DNA of 64,000 nt from Flagellimonas profundi (lineage in GTDB: Bacteria > Bacteroidota > Bacteroidia > Flavobacteriales > Flavobacteriaceae), in NCBI RefSeq assembly GCF_017313275.1, contig NZ_JAFLNM010000002.1, positions 1 to 64,000 on the forward strand. Direction: 5' to 3'. The notes under the pieces were generated by a model, which was given only the letters and a program-made list of their open reading frames with translations, searched no databases and was not told the DNA's origin. Shown piece by piece: positions 1 to 6,351 of the stretch. Position 1 is the first letter of the stretch, and every line of letters begins with the position of its first letter. Both the position numbers and the translations under genes were made by a program.

Positions 1-676
1 CATTGGCAGAGCAATGCATGGGCAAGGTGTTTTTGTAAACCGGTAAAATAAAATTGAGTGCGGAGAATATTCCCTTTTTAATCTCGCCCGTATATCCGGT
101 CCCACCGATAAGGGCAATCTTTTTGCTAAAGTTAAGAATGGCAAAGTTATGCTGTCGTGTACCATCCACATTGGGGTCTGCCATAAAACCAGGGGCATTC
201 ACCACGGTCCACTCTGGATCAAAGTCATCCAACTCCGCATCGGTAGGGCGAAGGAACATATTGTAGGCGAACATATTCGACCATGGATATTCGTTGATTA
301 CCCGAATATTCAGTTTGTAGTCCGGGTCGGCACAGGCATACGAGTCCCTCACATAAAGCTCCTTTTCGTTCAGATAGGCAATGACCTTAGTATACAATGC
401 ATCGAACTTGTCACTATCAAAAGGGATATTGATATCGCCCCACCAGACCTTATCCTTGGTAATATCGTCCTTTACGATAAACCGGTCTTTGGGGGACCTG
501 CCGGTGAACTCACCAGTATTGACGGCCAAAGCGCCCGAGGAGGCCTCTTTGCCCATACCTTTTTCAATGGTGATGTCCTGAAGTTCTTCCGGGGATAGTT
601 GATAATGGATGTTGTCGTGGTCAATTCCGTAAGCATTTAACGAAATCGTTTTCGTAACTGAAACAGAATCCTTCAT
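1..676 (-). CDS. pckA: Phosphoenolpyruvate carboxykinase (ATP), N-terminal part
   Basis: The first 225 codons of ATP-dependent PEP carboxykinase, which converts oxaloacetate and ATP to PEP, CO2 and ADP at the start of gluconeogenesis in the cytosol. The family signature GRSPKDRF lies near residue 54 and GGTGYTGEIKKG near residue 198; the P-loop and metal ligands lie beyond the window edge, so the gene is cut by the window and not broken. The ATG at 674-676 opens the frame. A -7-like element TAGTTTTG lies on this strand at 705-698, about 22 bases upstream, without a clear -33. The family is certain; completeness cannot be judged. Confidence 0.95.
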   Translation of the reverse strand, partial: MKDSVSVTKTISLNAYGIDHDNIHYQLSPEELQDITIEKGMGKEASSGALAVNTGEFTGRSPKDRFIVKDDITKDKVWWGDINIPFDSDKFDALYTKVIAYLNEKELYVRDSYACADPDYKLNIRVINEYPWSNMFAYNMFLRPTDAELDDFDPEWTVVNAPGFMADPNVDGTRQHNFAILNFSKKIALIGGTGYTGEIKKGIFSALNFILPVYKNTLPMHCSAN

Positions 677-739
677 AGTTTAGTTTTTATGTTGGTACAA
701 AACTAGAAAATATTCAGTTTTTGTCCTTTTAAAACCTGC

Positions 740-1132
740 TTAATCGGTCGCTTTTTGGGTTAAAATGTGATATCCCAAACAAATCCAAGCAGCGATCATC
801 AAAACACCTCCTATTGGTGTTAAAAATCCGATAATTTTAAAATCGAAATCAGTCAACGTATTCAAAGCCAATACGTAAATAGAGCATGAAAACAATATAA
901 CCCCTAAAAGCACCAAAATAAGAACGGTTCTCTTAGCCTTCGGGTTGACTCCATTCAATATTCCTAAAAAAATAAGAAACAACGCATGGTACATCTGGTA
1001 CCGAACACCCGTTTCAAAAGTAGCTACCGCTTCGGCATCTACCAATTTTTCAAGTCCATGGGCACCAAAAGCACCTAACATAATCGCCAGCATACCGATT
1101 ACTATTCCAACTAACAAAATTGTTCTGTTCAT
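740..1132 (-). CDS. DUF423 small membrane protein
   Basis: A 130-residue integral membrane protein of the DUF423 (YgdD/TMEM256-like) family. Four hydrophobic segments fill the chain; the typical first loop LGAFGAHGL is near residue 20 and a Tyr/His-rich motif RYQMYHALF near residue 44. The molecular function of the family is unknown. It lies alone between pckA (same strand, 63 bp downstream) and a divergent lysine catabolism gene. Confidence 0.85.
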   Translation of the reverse strand: MNRTILLVGIVIGMLAIMLGAFGAHGLEKLVDAEAVATFETGVRYQMYHALFLIFLGILNGVNPKAKRTVLILVLLGVILFSCSIYVLALNTLTDFDFKIIGFLTPIGGVLMIAAWICLGYHILTQKATD

Positions 1133-1211
1133 AACTTTAGCGAGCTATTTTTTTAAAAATATAACATTTTAATACCTTAGTGATCGTTCAATTCAAAAGT
1201 AAATAAAACAC

Positions 1212-2585
1212 ATGATTCGTACTATTTTAGTTGTAGGAGCAGGTAAATCAACCTCATACCTTTTAGATTATTTCCTGAAAAAATCAGACGAAGAAAACAT
1301 ACATATAAAAATCGGGGATCTTCATCCCGAGAACATCCCGGATGATTTTGCCAAACATCCCAATTGTACCGTGTTCGAATTGGACATCTTTAATGAAGAG
1401 GAAAGGAAAAAAGCTGTTTCGGAAGCATCCATAGTGGTATCCATGCTGCCTGCACGTTTGCATATTAATGTTGCCCGCGATTGTATCGAATTTGAAAAAC
1501 ACTTTATCACTGCTTCTTATGTGAGTGATGAATTAAGGGAACTCGATGCTACAGTTAAAGAAAAAGGCCTTGTTTTTATGAACGAGATAGGCCTAGACCC
1601 CGGTATTGATCATATGAGTGCCATGGAGGTCATCGATAGGATCAGGGATGAGGGTGGTAAAATACTGTTGTTCGAATCCTTTACAGGTGGATTGGTAGCT
1701 CCGGAAAGCGATACCAATCTTTGGCACTACAAATTCACATGGAACCCAAGAAACGTAGTCTTGGCAGGTCAAGGTGGAGCAGCAAAATTTATACAAGAAG
1801 GAACCTATAAGTATATTCCTTATCAAAAACTATTTAGAAGAACAGAATTTTTAGAAATAGAGGATTACGGCTCTTTTGAAGTATATGCCAACAGAGATTC
1901 GTTAAAATACCGCGAGGCATACGGTTTGCAAGATGCCCTGACCCTTTACAGAGGTACCATGCGAAGAGTTGGTTTTTCCAAAGCTTGGCAAATGTTCGTA
2001 ATTCTGGGTATGACGGACGACAGTTACACCATCGAAAATTCTGAAGGTATGTCTTACCGTGAATTCGTGAACCTGTTTCTTCCCTATTCCCCAACGGATT
2101 CGGTGGAATTAAAAATGAGACATTACCTAAAGATAGATCAGGACGATATTATGTGGGGAAAACTACTTGATCTGAACATTTTTGATGCTACCAAGAAAAT
2201 TCCACTGAAAAATGCATCCCCTGCCCAAATGCTGCAATATATTTTAGAGGATAGCTGGACATTGAAAGAAGATGAGAAAGATATGATCGTGATGTACCAC
2301 AAGTTTGGCTACGAACTGAACGGTGAGAAAAAACAAATTGATGCCAATATGGTGGTAATCGGAGAAAACAGAACCTACACGGCCATGTCCAAAACGGTAG
2401 GGTTACCTGTAGCCATGGCCACATTACAAATTCTCAACGGGAAGATTACCACTCCAGGGGTTCAAATTCCAATCAATAAGGAAGTTTACAAACCAATTCT
2501 GGATGAGTTAAAAAACAATGGCATTAAATTTAAGGAATATGAAAAGCCTTATTTAGGCTATAATCCCGACTCCGTTGCAGGTTAG
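1212..2585 (+). CDS. Saccharopine dehydrogenase family protein
   Basis: A 457-residue saccharopine dehydrogenase/reductase, cytosolic, that acts on saccharopine or a related amino acid adduct in lysine breakdown. The N-terminus has a Rossmann nucleotide-binding motif (VVGAGKSTS, residues 7-15), then the catalytic core with MNEIGLDPGIDHM near residue 125, and the C-terminal saccharopine dehydrogenase domain to the end. Length fits the stand-alone LYS9-like form. An Lrp/AsnC regulator starts 48 bp downstream on the same strand, which suggests control by an amino acid. The exact substrate is inferred from family only. Confidence 0.88.
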   Translation: MIRTILVVGAGKSTSYLLDYFLKKSDEENIHIKIGDLHPENIPDDFAKHPNCTVFELDIFNEEERKKAVSEASIVVSMLPARLHINVARDCIEFEKHFITASYVSDELRELDATVKEKGLVFMNEIGLDPGIDHMSAMEVIDRIRDEGGKILLFESFTGGLVAPESDTNLWHYKFTWNPRNVVLAGQGGAAKFIQEGTYKYIPYQKLFRRTEFLEIEDYGSFEVYANRDSLKYREAYGLQDALTLYRGTMRRVGFSKAWQMFVILGMTDDSYTIENSEGMSYREFVNLFLPYSPTDSVELKMRHYLKIDQDDIMWGKLLDLNIFDATKKIPLKNASPAQMLQYILEDSWTLKEDEKDMIVMYHKFGYELNGEKKQIDANMVVIGENRTYTAMSKTVGLPVAMATLQILNGKITTPGVQIPINKEVYKPILDELKNNGIKFKEYEKPYLGYNPDSVAG

Positions 2586-2633
2586 TTTCTCTTGTATTTT
2601 CAATATCTTTAGCTTCAAATCTAAATCCAAGTT

Positions 2634-3104
2634 GTGAAAAACGATAACAATTCAGTTAAGATTGATGGGATTGACAAGAAAATCCTAAGATATCTTATGG
2701 AAGATGCGCGTAAACCTATCCTTGAAATTGCAAGAAATATCGGGATTTCCGGGGCGGCCATCCATCAAAGGCTGCGTAAACTGGAAAGTTCCGGTCTTAT
2801 TGCCGGGTCCAAATTTGTTATCAATCCAAGGGTTTTGGGCTATTCCACCATGGCTTACATTGGTATTTATCTGGATAAGGCAATGGCCAACCCAAGGGCG
2901 GTAAAACAGCTTGAGCGTATTCCAGAGGTGTTGGAGTGCCATTACACCACAGGAAATTGGTCCATCCTCATAAAAGTACTTTGTAGGGACAACGAGCATT
3001 TGATGCAAGTATTGAACAAAAAAATACAGCAAATTGAAGGGGTTTCCCGTACCGAAACCTTTATTTCCCTGAACCAACAAATTGATCGTCAAATACAGAT
3101 TTGA
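2634..3104 (+). CDS. Lrp/AsnC family transcriptional regulator
   Basis: A 156-residue feast/famine regulator. Residues 8-65 form the AsnC-type winged helix-turn-helix (DGIDKKILRYLMEDARKP, then IGISGAAIHQRLRKLE); the C-terminal half is the RAM ligand-binding domain that assembles dimers into octamers. It starts with GTG at 2634; no ATG precedes it in frame, and the next candidate would cut the HTH. Placed directly after the saccharopine dehydrogenase gene, it probably senses lysine or another amino acid and controls that gene; the effector is an inference. Confidence 0.9.
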   Translation: MKNDNNSVKIDGIDKKILRYLMEDARKPILEIARNIGISGAAIHQRLRKLESSGLIAGSKFVINPRVLGYSTMAYIGIYLDKAMANPRAVKQLERIPEVLECHYTTGNWSILIKVLCRDNEHLMQVLNKKIQQIEGVSRTETFISLNQQIDRQIQI

Positions 3105-3106
3105 TA

Positions 3107-3138
3107 TTTGTATTAAATCTAAATAAATATTACATTTG
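3107..3138 (+). promoter_or_regulatory. Bacteroidota-type promoter with start codon at the transcription start
   Basis: TTTG at 3107-3110 and TACATTTG at 3131-3138 are spaced by 20 bp, an exact match to the -33/-7 pattern of Bacteroidota primary sigma factor promoters. The ATG of the next gene is at 3144, so the message would have almost no leader. Confidence 0.6.
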
Positions 3139-3143
3139 ACCCC

Positions 3144-3464
3144 ATGAATGTAATATTCCAATCCACATATTACACCCTTTACCAGGCCAATAACGAGCGT
3201 TGTTTTTATCTTGATTTTGGTCAGAAAACGGTACGTATGTCCTTGTGCCAATTACTTTCACTACGGCATAAAATAATGGACATCCATATTGAAGACCACT
3301 TTGATGGTGATTTGAACAGCCATGGATTCGAGGTTTTGATGCTCTGTAACAAAGAACATCTCTTTATACTGAACACACTAGAAATACTGGACCTTAAAAA
3401 CCTTATTGAAAATGGTTTTATGGCGATAGGTCTTTCCGCTAAATCCAAAGTGCTTATCCAGTAA
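3144..3464 (+). CDS. Hypothetical protein, 106 residues
   Basis: A small soluble protein, no signal peptide and no transmembrane segment. It has alternating beta-like stretches (residues 4-35), a central acidic part with HIEDHFDGD, and a C-terminal helix EILDLKNLIENG. I do not recognise the family with confidence; similar small proteins next to ferritin occur in Flavobacteriaceae. It has its own promoter six bases upstream of the ATG and is followed 110 bp later by ferritin, so iron storage is a possible context but nothing more. Confidence 0.7.
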   Translation: MNVIFQSTYYTLYQANNERCFYLDFGQKTVRMSLCQLLSLRHKIMDIHIEDHFDGDLNSHGFEVLMLCNKEHLFILNTLEILDLKNLIENGFMAIGLSAKSKVLIQ

Positions 3465-3574
3465 GCAACCTTACTTTAATCCAAACTTAGTTGGTTTCTA
3501 AATTATGGGACTCCATATGTAAAACAGATTAAATTCTGTAACTTTATAGTACAATCACACTAGATATACACACC

Positions 3575-4093
3575 ATGAAAGATATTGCAAGACAAAGTAT
3601 GAGCATTAAAGTGGAATCCATGGATTTGCTCAACGGACAAATAAAAATCGAAGCCCATGCCTCTGCCACCTATTTGGCGATGGCCTCTTGGTGCGAACAG
3701 AACGGATTTTTTACCAGTGCCAAATTTTTCTTTAAACAAGCAGAAGAGGAGCGCGAGCACATGATGAAGATTTTCAACTTTTTGGTGGATACCGGAGGCA
3801 ACCCAATTTCACCAGAAGTAACGGATATCAACCACGATTACTCCTCTATTACCGATATTTTTGAATCCACTTTGGAACACGAGGTAAAAGTGACAAAATC
3901 CATTCACAATATTGTGAAAAAAGCCAGGCAAGCGGGTGATATAGCAACCGAACGTTTCTTGGACTGGTTTGTTATGGAGCAGGTCGAGGAAGAAAACACC
4001 ATTAGGGATATTCTGGATATGATCGAAGTTACGGGCACCGAAGGTGTTGGCCTTCAAATGATAGATAACCAAGTTGCCAATTGGATAGAATAG
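3575..4093 (+). CDS. ftnA: Ferritin (non-haem)
   Basis: A 172-residue bacterial ferritin, which oxidises Fe(II) at a di-iron centre and stores the mineral in a 24-subunit cage. The four-helix bundle carries the expected ferroxidase ligands: Glu in the first helix (IKIEAHASATY), EEEREHMM in the second helix (E..E..H), and VMEQVEEENT in the third. Length is normal. An intrinsic terminator follows 33 bp downstream. A TAnnTTTG-like element (TAACTTTA) lies about 35 bp upstream of the ATG, one mismatch from consensus. Confidence 0.95.
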   Translation: MKDIARQSMSIKVESMDLLNGQIKIEAHASATYLAMASWCEQNGFFTSAKFFFKQAEEEREHMMKIFNFLVDTGGNPISPEVTDINHDYSSITDIFESTLEHEVKVTKSIHNIVKKARQAGDIATERFLDWFVMEQVEEENTIRDILDMIEVTGTEGVGLQMIDNQVANWIE

Positions 4094-4125
4094 TTTGTTA
4101 AGTTTGTTACATGACATAAAATAAG

Positions 4126-4151
4126 AAAAGGGGCCAAATGGCCCCTTTTTT
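4126..4151. terminator. Bidirectional intrinsic terminator
   Basis: GGGGCC-AAAT-GGCCCC with A-tract before and T-tract after, between convergent ferritin and the zinc metallopeptidase gene; it works in both directions. Confidence 0.85.
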
Positions 4152-4170
4152 ATATGGTGTCTAAAAAATC

Positions 4171-4872
4171 TTAGTCTCTACCTCCAAAAACTTGAACCGC
4201 CCAATACAATAGTGATGCCAATGCACCCAAGGCTGCCACCAAATAGGTTCTTGCGGCCCATTTCAGTGCGTCTTCCGCACCGGCATATTCTTGTTGGCTT
4301 ACCATGTTCTTTTGTTTTAGCCAAACCAACGCTCTTTTACTAGCATCGTATTCCACGGGCAGGGTAATAAAACTGAACAAGGTCGCGAAGCCCATCATGA
4401 TCAATCCAGCTACAGCGATGTAAAAACCAATACCACCTACGACTCCAGTGGCTGCCATAAGCATAATACCACCGAATACTATCCAGGTGGACATACCAGA
4501 GGTAACACTTACCACAGGGACCAATTTAGAACGCATGGTCAACCATTCATAAGCCTGCGCATGCTGTACCGCATGCCCGCATTCGTGGGCTGCCACTGCA
4601 GCTGCCGAGGCATTTCGTTGATTGTAAACCCCTTCACTAAGGTTTACCGTTTTGTTTTTAGGATTATAATGGTCCGTTAGCATCCCAGGGGTCGAAATTA
4701 CCTTAACATCCCTAATTCCATGGTCATCAAGCATTTTCTGGGCAATTTCTGCACCGCTCATACCATTTCTTAAATGGACCTTTGAATATTTTTTGAATTT
4801 ACTCTTCAATCGGTTGCTCACCATCCAACTGACCAGAGCAATTCCACCGATTAATATATAATATGTCATCAT
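4171..4872 (-). CDS. Membrane zinc metallopeptidase (YugP family)
   Basis: A 233-residue integral membrane protease of the YugP/neutral zinc metallopeptidase family (DUF2268-like fold not implied). One N-terminal transmembrane helix (residues 3-20), a cytoplasmic or periplasmic domain with the zinc motif HECGH in VAAHECGHAVQH near residue 96, then three hydrophobic helices (about 122-175 and 205-226) and the downstream acidic motif PVEYDASKRA that supplies the third ligand. The usual role is unknown; the family resembles M48 proteases. Both ends are flanked by terminators, so it is transcribed alone. Confidence 0.88.
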   Translation of the reverse strand: MMTYYILIGGIALVSWMVSNRLKSKFKKYSKVHLRNGMSGAEIAQKMLDDHGIRDVKVISTPGMLTDHYNPKNKTVNLSEGVYNQRNASAAAVAAHECGHAVQHAQAYEWLTMRSKLVPVVSVTSGMSTWIVFGGIMLMAATGVVGGIGFYIAVAGLIMMGFATLFSFITLPVEYDASKRALVWLKQKNMVSQQEYAGAEDALKWAARTYLVAALGALASLLYWAVQVFGGRD

Positions 4873-4910
4873 AGCATTATCTCTTTAATATAAATATACC
4901 ACATAAAAGC

Positions 4911-4936
4911 AAAAACCCCGCCAAATTATGGCAGGG
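4911..4936 (-). terminator. Intrinsic terminator of ald
   Basis: On the minus strand CCCTGCCA-TAATT-TGGCGGGG is followed by TTTTTG; one G-U pair in the stem. It sits just downstream of ald. Confidence 0.75.
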
Positions 4937-4964
4937 CTCCTTTACTGTCAAAATGTTAGTGTTT

Positions 4965-6065
4965 TTAGACCAGTACTGGCTCTAGCTTAAAGGTTTCAGC
5001 AATTTCTTTGTAAACTATTTCTCCTTCAACCACGTTCAATCCCTTTTCCAAGGATCCATCCAATTTGCAGGCGCTACGCCATCCCATGTTGGCCAATTTT
5101 AGCACATAGGGCAGTGTTACATTCGTCAAGGCAACAGTAGAAGTATAAGGCACTGCCCCTGGCATATTGGCTACACAGTAATGGACCACGTCATCAATAA
5201 TATAAATGGGGTCCTCATGGGTTGTTGGCTTGGTGGTTTCCACGCATCCTCCTTGATCCACCGCTACATCGACTATAACAGTTCCCGGATGCATATCCTT
5301 GAGCATGTCCCTTGTGATCAAGTTAGGGGCTTTTGCTCCTTTTAGTAGGACACCACCAATAATCAAATCGTTTGTTTTTATATGCTTTCTGATATTGAAC
5401 TCATTCGAAAAACCAGTCACCACATGGCTTGGCATAATATCGTTCACATATCTGAGACGTTTCATGTTTACATCCAAAATGGTTACTTGGGCACCCAATC
5501 CTGCTGCCATTTTAGCAGCCTGAATACCCACGGTGCCAGCTCCAAGCACCAAAACCCTGCCTGGTGACACTCCGGGAACTCCGCCCAAAAGCACTCCTTT
5601 TCCCTTCACAGGTTTCTCCAAGTATTTAGCGCCTTGTTGAATCGCCATTCTGCCAGCCACTTCGGACATTGGTGTTAACAGGGGAAGTGTGCCATCTTCG
5701 TCCTCTACGGTTTCATAAGCAATACAAATAGCTTTGCTTTTGATCATGGCATTCGTCAAAGCTTCACTGGATGCAAAATGAAAGTAGGTAAAGACAATTT
5801 GCCCTTCCTGTATCAAATTATATTCCTCTGCTATGGGTTCCTTCACCTTTACGATCATATCGCTCATGGCATATACCTGACCAATGGTATCCAAAATTGT
5901 GGCCCCGGCCTGTTGGTAATCCTGATTGAAAAATCCACTTCCCTCACCTGCGCCGGATTGCACATATACAGTGTGGTTGTTTTTTACCAATTCAAATACC
6001 CCGGCTGGCGTCATGCCAACCCGGCTCTCGTTGTTTTTGATTTCTTTAGGTATACCAACAGTCAT
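4965..6065 (-). CDS. ald: Alanine dehydrogenase
   Basis: A 366-residue NAD-dependent alanine dehydrogenase, which interconverts L-alanine and pyruvate plus ammonia. The N-terminus has the family motif VGIPKEIKNNESRV, the substrate lysine in IVKVKEP and catalytic histidine in YFHFAS; the NAD site is VLGAGTVGIQAAKMA near residue 178. I take the ATG at 6065: the frame remains open to a TTG at 6095, but homologues begin at M(I/T)VGIPKE and the 10 extra residues are not conserved. Length then matches the family. Upstream lies an AT-rich promoter region with two hairpin-like repeats. Confidence 0.93.
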   Translation of the reverse strand: MTVGIPKEIKNNESRVGMTPAGVFELVKNNHTVYVQSGAGEGSGFFNQDYQQAGATILDTIGQVYAMSDMIVKVKEPIAEEYNLIQEGQIVFTYFHFASSEALTNAMIKSKAICIAYETVEDEDGTLPLLTPMSEVAGRMAIQQGAKYLEKPVKGKGVLLGGVPGVSPGRVLVLGAGTVGIQAAKMAAGLGAQVTILDVNMKRLRYVNDIMPSHVVTGFSNEFNIRKHIKTNDLIIGGVLLKGAKAPNLITRDMLKDMHPGTVIVDVAVDQGGCVETTKPTTHEDPIYIIDDVVHYCVANMPGAVPYTSTVALTNVTLPYVLKLANMGWRSACKLDGSLEKGLNVVEGEIVYKEIAETFKLEPVLV

Positions 6066-6181
6066 AATGTTGTGTTTTTTGGTTTCTGGGGTCAAAGTTG
6101 AGCAAAAAAATTAGATTAAAACACAAAAACTCGATAAAAAATAGGGGTGTTGGGTTAAAATATTTATTTTTTAACATTTAT

Positions 6182-6252
6182 ACCCCTTTTTATGTAGGGG
6201 TTAAATCATTTTTTATTACTTTTTTAATAAGTACCCCTTATTTTTTAAGGGT
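6182..6252. repeat. Two spaced ACCCCT/AGGGGT palindromes upstream of ald
   Basis: ACCCCT at 6182-6187 pairs with AGGGGT at 6196-6201; 51 bp further on ACCCCTTA at 6233-6240 pairs with TTAAGGGT at 6245-6252. An additional half site TAGGGGT lies near 6142. The region is the promoter side of ald and the terminator side of leuS. It may be a pair of operators; no protein can be named. Confidence 0.45.
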
Positions 6253-6268
6253 AAACCTGTGTGAAAAT

Positions 6269-6298
6269 AAAAAAGCATGCCAATCGGCATGCTTTTTT
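6269..6298. terminator. Intrinsic terminator downstream of leuS
   Basis: AAAAAGCATGCC-AATC-GGCATGCTTTTTT, a strong stem with flanking A and T tracts, between leuS and ald. Confidence 0.85.
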
Positions 6299-6351
6299 GG
6301 GGTATTTCTATAATATTCTTAACTAATTCGCCTAAGAATCCTGTTTTGAGA

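Noticed and set aside
2685-3251. 188-residue frame on the minus strand
   Set aside because: It is the antisense of the Lrp-type regulator and part of the next gene; composition is unlike a real protein and the plus-strand genes are clear.
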